From NCBI RefSeq assembly GCF_932526225.1, contig NC_064047.1:1178001-1242000 (forward strand): DNA of 64,000 nt, read 5' to 3'. Shown here piece by piece: positions 30,501 through 41,527 of this stretch (position 1 is the first letter of the stretch; each line of letters starts with the position of its first letter). The notes under the pieces are model-generated. The model saw nothing but the letters and a program-made list of their open reading frames with translations. It was not told the origin of the DNA and searched no databases. The position numbers and the translations under genes were made by a program. Origin of the DNA: Nematostella vectensis (taxonomy: Eukaryota > Cnidaria > Anthozoa > Actiniaria > Edwardsiidae).

Positions 30501-32991
30501 AACGCTGCACACTTGTCGATGGTTTTACTGATGTCGGGCCATTCGATATATGGTCGGAGGTCGGCGAGGAGTCTCGGAAGCGGTCGCTGACGTCCCTCCT
30601 GTGTGTCTCTATAGCAACCGACACTTCTATATTTGGGTACACCTGAGAAGTTAGTTTAAGACTGTTATATATTTTACATTATACTCTAACACTCGCACGC
30701 TCTAATTGACGCTTGGCGTCAGCATGCGCTCATGAGCAAGCGCGCATGCGCTCATCAAAACTAGATTGTAACGTAAGAAAACATTTTGCTTCGTTGCGTG
30801 CTTTTTTATGACACGCTGTGACGTCATCTGTATATCTTGTGAGTACAGACACACGCAAAAAATAGATGAAGAAGAACCCGCGTAGCCTGGGTAAGGGGGG
30901 GGGGGGGACTCAGAAATAGATGAAGAAGAACCCGCGTAGCCTGGGTAAGGGGGGGGGGGCTCAAAAATAGATGAAGAAGAACCCGCGTAGCCTGGGTAAG
31001 GGGTGGGGGCTCAAAAATAGATGAAGAAGAACCCGCGTAGCCTGGGTAAGGGGGGGGGGGGGGGGGGGCTAAAAAATAGATGAAGAAGAACCCGCTTAGC
31101 CTGGGTAAGTGGGGGGGGGCTCAAAAATAGATGAAGAAGAACCCGCTTAGCCTGGGTAAGGGGGGGGGGCTCAAATATAGATGAAGAAGAACCCGCTTAG
31201 CCTGGGTAAGGGGGGGGGGTGCTAAAAAATAGATGAAGAAGAACCCGCTTAGCCTGGGTAAGGGGGGGGGGGGGCTTAAAAATAGATGAAGAACAACCCG
31301 CGTAGCCTGGGTAAGGGGGGGGGGGGGCTCAAAAATAGATGAAGAAGCACCCGCGTAGCCTGGGTAAGGGGAGGGGCTCAAAAATAGATGAAGAAGAACC
31401 CGCTTAGCCTGGGTAAGGGGGGGGGGGGGGGGGCTCAAAAATAGATGAAGAAGAACCCGCTTAGCCTGGGTAAGGGGGGGGGGCTAAAAAATAGATGAAG
31501 AAGAACCCGCTTAGCCTGGGTAAGGGGGGGGGCTCAAAAATAGATGAAGAAGAACCCGCTTAGCCTGGGTAAGGGGGGGGCTCAAAAATAGATGAAGAAG
31601 AACCCGCGTAGCCTGGGTAAGGGGGGGGGGCTAAAAAAATAGATGAAGAAGAACCCGCTTAGCCTGGGTAAGGAGGGGGGGCTCAAAAATAGATGAAGAA
31701 GAACCCGCGTAGCCTGGGTAAGGGGGGGGGGCTCAAAAATAGATGAAGAAGAACCCGCTTAGCCTGGGTAAGTGGGGGGGGGGGGGCTCAAAAATAGATG
31801 AAGAAGAACCCGCTTAGCCTGGGTAAGGGGGGAGGGGGGGCTCAAAAATAGATGAAGAAGAACCCGCTTAGCCTGGGTAAGGGGGGGGGGGGGCTCTACA
31901 GTAAAGACATATACACTTTAATTTTTTTTTATAAGAACGTCTAATTTTTAGTTGTGGCCGGCCTGTTCTTATTTTTCGGACATTTTAAGGCTGAAATGTT
32001 CTTAACGATGTTCTTAAATTTTAGTGTATTTAAGAATATATGAATTTTAGGAAGAGAATTACACTAATGATCAATAGCAATAATAAGGTTGTTACTATGA
32101 GCACATGATTCTGCATTTTAGAACCCATCAGGACTAAAAAAGAATTTTTTTCTGCTATCTGAGCCTCGGCATTTCTTGGTATGTTTTTAGAATTTGGTTA
32201 AATCTTAGGCTGGACGTTCTTATAAAAAAAGGATCTTATAAAAAAGGAGTGTACATCAATTCCAAAGGACGTTGTACTCCTGTAAGGAATCAATTGTCGT
32301 AACTCGCAGTGAATCCTGGTCTCCGAGGACCATTTGAATGCTAACGACACAAAAACAAGAATGTTACAAATATCCATCCTGGGTTTTGTTTTATTTGAGC
32401 TTATTATTAGTAGTAGTATTGGTTTATTTGATACCCATGAAGCACTACGATGCGGGTTATGACACATGGATTCTCCAAGTACAACCTTATTTGAAATAAG
32501 AGTATAACCGTTATCAAATAAGCAGAGTCGGCTCTGAAACAAAGCACAGCAGTTCTGAAGAACTAAGTAAACTTTGCAGAGAATAACGGTCGCAATTCGT
32601 GAAAATACTTTGAACGTCGGTGATCCCATGGATACGTGCGCGCTCACATTTCACGGTTCGAAGCAGAGCGGGTCAAATTTTGATAAGCAGATGTGTCTTT
32701 TTTCCCTGTATTTGTAATAAAGCAAAACTCCAAAAGCATTTTCAAATTCACAGATTTTGAATGAAAGTTTGTTATAGAATAACTGATTCAAGGGTAGCAT
32801 AGCAAACGATGTATTTTTTATACCTATTCGTGAAGGTAACAAAAAAAATGCCTTTTGAAAAAGTCTCACCTAACATTACTTTGAATTTTAGTTAAAAAAA
32901 TAACAAAGTAGAGACACAATTACATACCTTGAGCTTGTTGTATAAGAACTAAGAAGCTAAGAAAGCCTCCACTCGCCAAACACACACGCAT
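21524..32991 (-). CDS. Secreted chymotrypsin-like protease with Cys-rich N-domain and ShK tail
   Basis: Seven exons: 32991-32928, 30642-30337, 24976-24758, 24557-24345, 23948-23839, 23195-22958, 21720-21524. Every junction has AG/GT and phases agree, giving 448 aa. Exon 1 encodes a signal peptide (MRVCLASGGFLSFLVLIQQA). Exon 2 encodes a four-Cys domain (GCYRD ... FFGVQFFGECWSG) that I recall from anthozoan secreted proteins. Exons 3-6 form the protease: activation site R-IIGG, TAAHC, DIAIMKL and GDSGGP supply His, Asp and Ser. The residue aligned to 189 is Ser, suggesting chymotrypsin-like rather than trypsin-like specificity. Exon 7 has six Cys in ShK spacing. A GTGAGA near 21556 could be a donor to a further exon. 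Role (digestion, venom or defence) is unknown. Confidence 0.85.
22195..22450 (+). mobile_element. tRNA-derived SINE, copy 1
   Basis: A B box (GGTTCGAATCC at about 22212-22222) in a CCAGG/CCTGG stem heads a ~250-bp body that recurs in reverse orientation at 51865-52090 (shared words TCTCGGATAAGGACACTGAA and CAGTGACCACCCCCAGTGAC). It lies in the last intron of the protease gene. Confidence 0.65.
22601..22665 (-). pseudogene. Partial copy of protease exon 4 and its acceptor
   Basis: About 65 bp match 24522-24586, i.e. the end of intron 3, its AG, and the first ~36 coding bases of exon 4, at roughly 88% identity. The copy then diverges and has no donor. It lies in intron 6, so it could act as a cryptic acceptor. 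Confidence 0.65.
24977..27546. other. Protease intron 2, left part
   Basis: AT-rich intron sequence with a poly-C run at about 25206-25218 and an AT dinucleotide run near 27420. No exon or other feature is recognised. Confidence 0.45.
27547..28552. repeat. 18-bp minisatellite GAATAGAGGTGTCCCTTG
   Basis: Around 40-50 units with small variations fill this part of protease intron 2. The array is interrupted at about 27862-27990 by foreign sequence that includes an inverted copy of a piggyBac-like coding fragment. The right half is more uniform than the left. Confidence 0.85.
27862..27917 (+). pseudogene. Fragment of piggyBac-like coding sequence inside minisatellite
   Basis: This 56-bp piece matches, in opposite orientation, 28884-28939 with few changes. 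It encodes an acidic DSDPEYNEDYD-type stretch. It is too short to be functional. Confidence 0.5.
28721..28987 (-). pseudogene. Possible piggyBac-like N-terminal fragment
   Basis: The frame starts MAARYSREEVLALVFDDSD and continues acidic, resembling N-termini of piggyBac-derived transposases in cnidarians as I recall them. After ~36 residues the sequence no longer looks like that family. No DDE domain is seen nearby. It could instead be the first exon of an unrelated host gene. Confidence 0.3.
29100..29225. repeat. Short tandem repeat of GGGATCATTTCGGGTCCT
   Basis: About five imperfect 18-bp units (GGGATCRTTTCGGGTCCT) are followed by unrelated intron sequence. No coding role is seen. Confidence 0.55.
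30863..31895. repeat. ~50-bp minisatellite with a poly-G run in every unit
   Basis: Twenty units of AATAGATGAAGAAGAACCCG followed by C(G/T)TAGCCTGGGTAA and 5-19 G residues, in protease intron 1. The non-G part is highly conserved and the G run varies most, as expected for slippage. The open frames within it are artefacts of repetition. Confidence 0.9.
31922..32230. mobile_element. MITE with TTTTTTTATAAGAACGTC ends, copy 1
   Basis: Both ends carry TTTTTTTATAAGAACGTC in inverted orientation. The interior matches 34790-35086 in reverse complement, and similarity continues ~25 bp outward on one side. Confidence 0.75.
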
Positions 32992-34789
32992 GTTGTCGCC
33001 TGAAACTGATGCCGTACCTATTGGTCCTGTGCCCTCTATCTAATAACCGTCCACCAACGCTTTTTCAAGTTTCCGTTGTACATCATAGCATGTAAGTGAT
33101 AACAATGTTTTGACACCGGTTGGGAAACAAGTGTAAATAAAATTTGATTTACCAGGGCCTCAAATGAAACTCAGTCTTTCTCGTTAACGTCGTTTATGTT
33201 TATCTTTTCCCCAAATCATCTCTCGCTGACATTCCCAGTGACAAAAATTGTTTGGCGCAATTCTCAGGATTCAAAATGCGAGATTAATAGCAATACGAAA
33301 ACACCATTAGGGAAAGAATGTTTGAAATAGTAACTTGAACTTGTCAATTAAAAAACGGGCAAGATGACAGCTGTTAGTATGGTCCGAAGATGCGTACCTC
33401 AAAGAGAGTTTTTTTTACTCCAAGAAACGCTCTTTGTGATATGAAATAGTGCAATGTCGAATTGCCCTTTTTATATCGGCGCGAAGCTGAGCGGCCAATG
33501 AACCTTCTGATATCAACTTCATGTCAGGGATACTACAAGATTTTTTAATTACATTATGCAAATATTTTTTTATTAATAAATTTCCTTTGACTGAAAAATG
33601 AGTTTTCCTTTTTCGTGTTGGCGGCCAGACAATAGCATTGAAACTGAGGCTACAGTTAGCAAATTTGTTTTGTCAGTAAACACGTTGTCAAAGAGCAGCT
33701 TACTTTATTAATGTACTTGACTTACCTTATTCTTATAAGAATCTTACAGGTCTTTGTCAGTTAGTCAGGCAAATTGTAACAATTCTAATGATTTCGCACT
33801 TGTTTTACCAAGGAGCATTGCTTCCCCTTTAGCAATTTTTGTTACAAAATTAAAAAAGTTTCTAGTTTGCATGCTTTGTCAAAATTGTTATTTCTTTTAG
33901 TTTTGTTTTTGTTTGTTTTGTATGCTTTTTCGACGGGAAAAAGTCGTTTGCAGCCTCTATTCTTTGTTTCTTGGATTTCCTAAACGTATCGCTATAATCC
34001 ACGTTGTAAAATATGTCTAACGTTTCTCTCTCCGTAGAGGAAGTATATTTAGTGTTATTTCATTCGAAAGAGCATTTTCTGTGTGCTGATCGCAAATTCA
34101 ACTGTATATTAATCTCGTTTGATCGTCATTTAATTGTCTTTTGATCATAATTAATTCCCGCGGAAGGTTTTATGCTGTTGACTTACGGTAGGGTTTGTAA
34201 TCGTTGTTTCAACAAAGCGTTGTCAATGCGTCAAGGAAGTTTGGTTTCCGAACATTTATATGTTATAACTTTTATGAATTCCCATTTTGCTTTGTTTTGA
34301 ATGTTGACAACTTTTTGTCATTCGAAAAAAAAAAAAAACTCCTAGCACTTTTCGTTTGACGTGTGTCACTACTTATGAGAAACATTTTTGGACTCCTTTA
34401 AAATTTTTAACAATGTCTACTTCTCGGCTACACATTACTACTAATCAAGTTATGAGGGAATAAAATAGTAAGGGGATAAAGAGATGTTTTACGAGTCGAA
34501 ATAGTATAACTAGTTTTACTAATTATTTTGATAGGCCATAACTTTTTTTGTTTATTTTTTGAAAATAACGATTATTTGCGGTATTTCGCACGGAAATTCC
34601 AGGCTCAACAGGGACATCAGGAAATCGAAAAACGGCTGGAATTGGCTTCGAAGTTTGATTTGATTTAACTGTGATTTCGAGTATTAAAAGAACGATCCAA
34701 TCGCTAAAACCGCTTCTAACTTCCCTCTTTCAACCCTTGAATTTCTACGGACACGTTTTGTACACACTCTTTTTTTTATAAGAACCTTA
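32992..34789. other. Upstream region of the protease gene
   Basis: AT-rich sequence. I see no clear TATA box near the signal-peptide exon and no other exon. Nothing further is supported. Confidence 0.4.
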
Positions 34790-35086
34790 TTTTTTTATAA
34801 GAACGTCCAGCCTGAGATTTCACCAAATTTTAAGAACATGCCGAGGCTGAGATAGCAGAAAAAATTTTTGTTTTAGTCCTGATGCGTTCTAAAATGCAGA
34901 ATCAAAATGTGCTCATATATTGCTATTGATCATTAGTGTAATTCTCTTCCTAATAATTCATTGGGTGTTATATTGTTATATACAAAAAATTTAAGAACAT
35001 CGTTAAGAACATATTCAGCCTTAAAATGTCCCAAAAATAAGAACGGCCCAGCCTCAACTGAAGATTAGACGTTCTTATAAAAAAAA
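34790..35086. mobile_element. MITE with TTATAAGAACGTC ends, copy 2 (inverted)
   Basis: Reverse-complement counterpart of 31922-32230. It contains matching internal stretches such as TAGTGTAATTCTCTTCCTAA and GCTATTGATCA. Confidence 0.75.
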
Positions 35087-36185
35087 CTGTATCTAAGTGG
35101 TCAACGTAGTGGCAGTGAGATGGCTTGGCTGGAAAGTTTTGACCAATAAGAGCAGCTCAAGGCTTTTGACTGACAGAAGCTAAAAATGCAAGTTGTCGCG
35201 AGGGTGAGTTCGTAGATTACTCAAAATTGCACGAAAAAGATAAAGCCATGAAAAGTGCTAATTACCATATAGGAAAAAAATCAAGTCAAGTGGCCGAGGA
35301 TCGAACTCTCATCCAGATAAGAAGAAAAAAGACAAAAATAGGCCATACTTCCAGACATTTGCTGAAACGCCGTATGGCAGCTTTAAAGCTTTACGGCTAC
35401 GCTGGAGATTTCGGCCCCAGCACCGCTATCTAGCGAACTGTACAACACAAAGGCACCTGAGGCACCCGCGCATTAATGGGGAGGCAATAACCAGGATCCC
35501 AGGCCTGTCTTAGTCGGTTACGCCACGCACAGCTCGCTGAGATGTACACTGAAAAATATCGGGGTCTTTCTGGCGCTAGTGTCTCTTGGGAGTTAGTGCG
35601 TTGCTAGGTAGTGTAATGGTACGTCATTGTGTACTGCCTGCTAGGGCCTAGGTCTATATGGCCTTTGTTTCTCTCTGTTCAGTCACGCACGTGCATATGT
35701 CATGTGCTCAGGAACTACAAAGTAAACTGAATCATGCTATGAGGAATGTACACGATTTTGTACATGTTTTATGCGCTTTGGTTTGAAAAATCGGCTCGGG
35801 TAAGCTACATTCTTGGATTTCCTAGAACAATGTCGAGTGCAACGTTCACAAATTTGAACTGCAAAATCGCGACACACCGTTTCAAAAATACCAGTTTTTA
35901 AATTTTGTGCAACAGAAACTCCTCATCAACTTTTCCCACTCGCGATCTATTGAGCGCGACCCAATGTATTTGTACCGATAGAAATAGGCAATTAGATTCG
36001 GCACGACAGGAGTGCGATTATGAACCGGGCCTAGGGATGTTTCATGTGCCTTCGTTTCTTGTTTTCTCAAATATTTCTGCATCCCTCTCCCCCTTATCTT
36101 AATAAAGACAACATACTAAAAAGATGGAGGATTATCATGAGTTTAATTGTCAATCATAACATGTGGAAGTATTTTGTGCGTTGAT
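35087..36185. other. Intergenic DNA without recognised gene
   Basis: Mixed-composition sequence with short open frames but no domain, splice-flanked exon or repeat that I can identify. Confidence 0.4.
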
Positions 36186-36226
36186 GCTCAGCATTGCTTG
36201 CGAATCATTTAACACTGGCTAGCGAC
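36186..36226 (-). pseudogene. Relic of the ShK exon of the minus-strand paralogue
   Basis: Preceded by an intact TTTCAG, these bases align with the last ~40 bases of exon 6 of the plus-strand paralogue, including GCTAGC, AGTGT and GCAAGCAATGCT. About two thirds of the exon is missing. The frame hits TAA after five codons, so the ShK domain is lost. Confidence 0.6.
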
Positions 36227-36266
36227 CTGAAATATAGAAAGAAATAAGCATCAAGACAAAGTCAGA

Positions 36267-36436
36267 TAATGATAATGATAATGATGATGATGCTGATAAT
36301 CTTGTCGATTGTTTTTATTTTGGATGGTTTTTGACTGATGGTGGTGATGATGATGATTCCATTATAATAATGGTGATAATAACAATGGTGATGGTGATGA
36401 TAATGATGATGATGATGATGATGATGATGATGGTGG

Positions 36437-36489
<53 letters not shown>

Positions 36490-36560
36490 TTGATGATGAT
36501 GATGATGATGATGATGTTGATGATGATGATGATATGATGATGATGATGATGATGATATCT
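36267..36560. repeat. GAT/ATG trinucleotide microsatellite
   Basis: Long imperfect run of ATG/GAT triplets with GGT and GTT interruptions. Open frames here are low-complexity artefacts. Confidence 0.9.
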
Positions 36561-37226
36561 GTTAGAATTCTGAAAGCTCACAGAATAACAAATAGCCAGG
36601 GGCTGGAAGGGCCACTCTGATGAATGAAAATTGAGAACTACTGCGAGCTAGGACAAGCAATTTAAGAAAAATAGGCCGCTAAATGGGTAAAAGCTCAAAA
36701 TCCTGGCTACGGGTCTGGATAGAGAGAATTGAGTAAAACAAACTTTTCTTGAGGGAAGTACCACGGTTAATCTACTAATAGTTGATCTACTACAATCAAA
36801 TACACAAACTAATAGTTGATCTACTACAATCAAATACACAAACTAATATTTGATCTACTACAATCAAATACACAAACTATCAAACTCCAATCATGGATAG
36901 TTTTCTTGCAAATCAGTCGTAAGCAATAACAAACAGAATTTGCTAAGTGACAGTCTTTGAAATGCAGGCTCCATTCTGTGAAACGACTACAGAGGTGGGG
37001 GGAAGCGATTTTCTTCTTTAAAAATGGGGTTTCAGACATTCTTGCACCGAATACGATTGAGACGTAGATCTAGGTCCAAATGCGTTTCAAAGATCCTCAT
37101 GGCATAATTTACAGCATTCTTCTAACTTTAATGGTGTTTCATCTCCATTCAATAAAAACATGTATTTTTAGATTTGTTCGAAATGTTTATCATTCCTAGT
37201 GTAATAATAAACAAGGTTAAACTTAC

Positions 37227-37251
37227 CACCTGGGGGCGGGGGAGGAAGTAC
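37227..37251 (-). pseudogene. Relic of the poly-proline mini-exon
   Basis: TTCCTCCCCCGCCCCCAGG followed by TG and GTAAGT matches the plus paralogue's exon 5 and keeps its donor. The sequence upstream lacks an AG at the position that would keep frame with exon 4. Confidence 0.5.
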
Positions 37252-37298
37252 ACTTTTAACAGTTTTAAAAAAAGAAGTAATCATCAAGTCCAAAAACA

Positions 37299-37372
<74 letters not shown>
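37299..37372. repeat. Pure GAT trinucleotide microsatellite
   Basis: About 24 uninterrupted ATG/GAT triplets in the intron after exon 4 of the minus-strand paralogue; a shorter GGTGAT run follows near 37405-37445. Confidence 0.9.
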
Positions 37373-37373
<1 letters not shown>

Positions 37374-37474
37374 CGTGAAGATGATATTCACGACGACGAT
37401 ACGAAGATGATGGTGATGGTGATGGTGGTGAAGGTGATGGTGATGATAATATGTATTGTTGGTTTTGTACCTAC

Positions 37475-38454
37475 CCCCGTTGCATTCGTTGGTCTTGTTG
37501 TGAAGGTGACCTTTGAACAAGTCGAACTTGATGGGGAAAAGAGGAGCATTGTTGATCACTATGCCAGCCTGAAGTTGTACCTATAACAGGAAACACAGAA
37601 TTTAAACAAACTGGACGACCGCAACGCAAATGGCTTTAACTCCGCAAGCATTTTGAAAATTCGGGGGACCATTTGCTACCCCTAGCATCTCGGCAAAAAC
37701 CGGGTTAATGTAATGTCCTAATAAGGATTTGACCGATCGAGCTAGAACAACGACAGATTTGGTTAGTTTAATATGTGCAAAGAACTTGGCTCACGGCTTT
37801 TCACATATCGCAAAGGCTGCCGGATACACAGGAATCCCATACATACCTGGAGGTTGAGGTTGGAGCCGCTATTATGCATCTTGACCATGACAAACACAGC
37901 GCCGAATTGGAGAGGTCCGAGACTGGGGATAAGGTTGGGGATTGGGACTAGCTGATCCGTGGGAAAGTCGTGACCGAAGTTGATGCCTAAGTTGGGGACC
38001 TGGGAACGAGAAAATGTCGTAAGGAATTTTATCACGTCACATGACACTGATGCTTTTGAGTTTCGGAAACTTACCCCGACGCTGACCCTAACTGTCAGTG
38101 GGCTCGCGCATTTGTTGATTTTGACGCTGAAAACAAAGGTGAGACCCATTAATCCGATTTTACAAGTCTTCGCAGAGCAGTCATCGCTGATTCGGCATCC
38201 GAATGGCAGCTGGATGTGTCCGCAATTGAGCCGAGCACTTCGCGAAGATGTCACGACTTCGTATAGACCCCCATCGATTGGTTCTTGGATTGGGGCTACA
38301 TCTATTGAAGCAAATTTAAGATCGCCATAAAGTGTAATATTTAAAGATACCGAATTTTGAGTTAGCAGGTAGAGTAATAGAGGGTCAATGAGTTTGAAAA
38401 TTACTTACTGGCTTGTGCCGCCGCGATGCGAAGAAATAAAGCTAAGAAGTACAT
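37475..38454 (-). CDS. Small secreted protein, paralogue with decayed 3' end
   Basis: Four clear exons: 38454-38409 (signal peptide MYFLALFLRIAAAQA), 38301-38075, 37999-37847, 37580-37475. They have the same lengths and phases as the plus-strand paralogue at 41528-43933. Exon 2 carries five Cys; exons 3-4 are hydrophobic, beta-like and Pro-rich. Downstream, the poly-proline mini-exon has lost its acceptor and the ShK exon is cut down. A working product would therefore need other exons or end early. A TATA box (ATATAAAAG, about 38522-38530) lies ~70 bp upstream. The family is not recognised. Exon 3 is almost identical to its partner while the others differ. Confidence 0.75.
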
Positions 38455-38521
38455 CTTGTCGTTCACTTAAAGTCGAACTGGTATCTTCCTCAGTGTGTGA
38501 CTTCTTGGATGAAGATCTGTG

Positions 38522-38530
38522 CTTTTATAT
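38522..38530 (-). promoter_or_regulatory. TATA box of the minus-strand paralogue
   Basis: ATATAAAAG on the minus strand, ~70 bp before the ATG; the plus paralogue has one at a similar distance. Confidence 0.5.
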
Positions 38531-38559
38531 CATTCCTAGTGCACTCAGCTTTAAGCCTG

Positions 38560-41460
38560 CACTTTAGCAAGAACGCCGCAACAAAACGAGAAACGAGAAA
38601 CTGCAAACAACAGGTTGCCAAGAATCAAATAAGCGGTCAAGTCAGAGGTGGCGAAGGTGAGAAGGTTAATAAAGGTGAGCAAAGATGGCGGCTCGAGGAG
38701 GTGACTGCGGGGGTGCGGTGCGTCGTGTTTTTTGATCTTTGGAGGTTTTTTGATACACTGACAATAGAAAAGGAATGACTCGATGACTAGGAAACATACC
38801 AACGCAATTTAAAGAAGGCCAATCACGCTGCTTTGTTATGCTCTCACTTTATTTTATTTTATTTTTTTATTTTTTCCCCCATCAATGATACATGGAGTTG
38901 ACCCTTCAACAACAATACACACAAGCGGGCAGGCAGACCTTATACAAATTTTAACATTTATACAAAGTAAAAATAAAGAGAAATATATAGCAAGTGATTG
39001 ATATACAATATCTTTTTTTAGTATCAAACTTCAGTGATGTTTCCCTGCAAATAAACCTAGATATTTTTAATTGTAAACGATAATTAAGAAGTGGTTGATC
39101 GACACTCTTTAACCTCATGTCTTTTCCTAATGCTTAACTATTTGTGCTGGTAAAAAGCTGTGGCAAGTAAAAACCTGCGAAGCAAGGGTCTCTATTTTGG
39201 GCCCCAGCAAATCGTCTGGACACACAAAACAGGGGCGAATGCTATACCGATCTGAAAATATAAAGGTTTTTCCGAAAGGAACTTGAAGTAACTATAACTA
39301 TTCACGTAAAGGTTTCAAACTTTATTAAATGTATTTATGAGCGAAAGAAGATCAGTACTTGAAAGAGGCGAGTATATAGCGTATCAAAAAAGACAGGCGC
39401 AGGGTGTACCCCCCCTCCCCCCATCCCACTTGCTACTAAGAAGTGAGCCATTTCTTATTGAAAGATCGTCAAATACTATCCTTCATATATGATCCCTCTT
39501 CAGCATTCGGCATTGTGCGTCAGCCAGATGCATCAATTCAAAAAAGGTTGTTTCAACTGCAAATGGCATGCAAAAATAAAGGTTATCGAATGTCAGAGCC
39601 AAAAAATCTTCGCAATTGATATATTCATATTCTCCAAATTTCGCAAATATTCTAATGAGACCAATGGTTCCTATCGATCATAGAACTGCCATTTGCAAAT
39701 CGCTATTTTTTTTTTTGTAAATAGGAGTATAAGCTAGAAAACACGCTATAGACCTCATTTCTGTGTAGTTATCACTCCTTTTTACAGAAAGCCGCCGAAG
39801 GAAAATAACGCAAATACCCCTTTGTGCTCGGGAGTGAGCTTCAATTTTCATTTCACTTTTTTTAAAGTTCGCTCGAAAACAAGTATCATCAAAGTTAAGA
39901 ATAAATGATTTAACGTATGATTCAACAGATACTGGTATTCGATTGGTATTTACTGTAGATGTAGCCGAATAATCTCACAGCATGGCTAGACATCTCCTCC
40001 TTGTTGACCCGCTGTGTAGACAAACGCAGCCTTTTTCCTCCGTTTATGCCTCTGTCTTTCAAGCAGCTGCGCAAATGTTTCACTGTCGGAGCGGGCGGCT
40101 ATTTTGCCGCTGCTAGATCACAAAGTGCCGTGATTTGACGTGCCCGAACTTGGGTGTCAATCAAGAAAAGATACATAAAACTTTTTATCACGGACATCCT
40201 AGTAGGCGCCGCCCAAACACAATATGAAAATCTGAGACCGACGATTTATTCTTGATCACATTCTTTTGGAGTTTGTTGAGTGGATAAGGATTTATCTGCC
40301 CGGAAGGCAATACGAGCCTACTAACCTACTAACCTACTAACCCTCGGCATTAGTTCGTAGCGTCTATGGCACCATTCGGTCCCATTCTTTCGTAGCGTTT
40401 TTGATGTTTATTTTTATGATTGTGTAGTACCAGAGAACTCTATACCCATACCCCCCACATTCAGAGGGTCGGAGGTATGACCCCCCACCTCTCTGGAATT
40501 TCCAACCCCCTGGAAAAAAATGCAGTAACTGTTAAGGAAAATGTGCATTTTACTACCCTCTGGAAATTCCTGGGCGTTTGAACCCCCGAAAACCCCGGAA
40601 TTTCCAATCCCCTAAATGGGGGGGGGGGGGGGTATGGATATTTTCTGGAACTACACATTTTTGTGAAGTAAGAAATAAGAAATGTCTTCAGCATTCTTGC
40701 ACGGAATACGGGTGTCCGAGACGTAGAAGATCTAAGTCCAAATGCATTTCAAAAGTTCTATATATATGGCATTTATTATCTTCAACGACAAACAAAAATA
40801 CACGAGAAAAAAAAGCTTTATCGCCATTTTGGAATAAGAGAACCTTCTTTATTTATAGGTCTTTTTTGTCTTCAGTTGCTTCATCAGATCATTTAACTTT
40901 GATGACCGAATTGGCGATTTAATAAACAACGTCTTTAAAAACACAGGTCAATATGACATTATGTGTCTTTTTGCTCAAACACGATGTTTGAACAGACTTT
41001 GCAACTGGTCATCTGAAATCTTTGCCACTGTCTTTGAGTTACCCATCAAATCTCTGTCAATAATTCACGCTCACCACCAAACTAGGATGTAGGTAGTCCA
41101 GACCTAGGACTCTCTTTGCGAGTACTTTGCGAGCCAAAATGTCGAGCGCAACGAGAGTCCCAGGTCTGGACTAGGGGGTTGGGTCAATCGCACAAACATC
41201 AAGGTTTTATTAAAGCATTTCCAACTCTTAAGAATGTTGTTGAAGTTTTTCTATACCTGCGCATCCCTCCCTCTCTCCCCCTTAGACAACTCGCCCGACC
41301 AATAATTTCGTGCACACCTTATTTGTCTTTAATATCACTTTTATTGACATCTTTATTTGATTTATTTATCAATGCGCGTGTTATTTGCAGTGCATTGTTC
41401 ATCCCCTTTATGGAGTTTTATTGGAAAAGGGCAGGCTTGCAGCTGAGGAGACTGGTTGCG
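38560..41460. other. Intergenic region between the divergent paralogues
   Basis: No gene recognised. A hairpin-like element with poly-C and poly-G ends lies at about 40445-40637. The ~75 bp from 40690 match 37038-37110, another dispersed repeat. Poly-T/A-rich stretches fill much of the rest. Confidence 0.45.
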
Positions 41461-41461
41461 T

Positions 41462-41469
41462 TATAAAAA
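41462..41469 (+). promoter_or_regulatory. TATA box of the plus-strand paralogue
   Basis: TATAAAAA lies 58 bp before the ATG at 41528. Confidence 0.5.
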
Positions 41470-41527
41470 CACGTCATTTTTATTGAATAAGGCACAAAAC
41501 AGATTGACCGCAAGAAGAGCAGCAAAG

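Noticed and set aside
31121-31438. Proline-rich 105-codon minus-strand frame
   Set aside because: Translation of the poly-G minisatellite; no signal or domain.
36315-37559. Poly-Ile, poly-Met and poly-His frames
   Set aside because: GAT/ATG microsatellites read in different frames.
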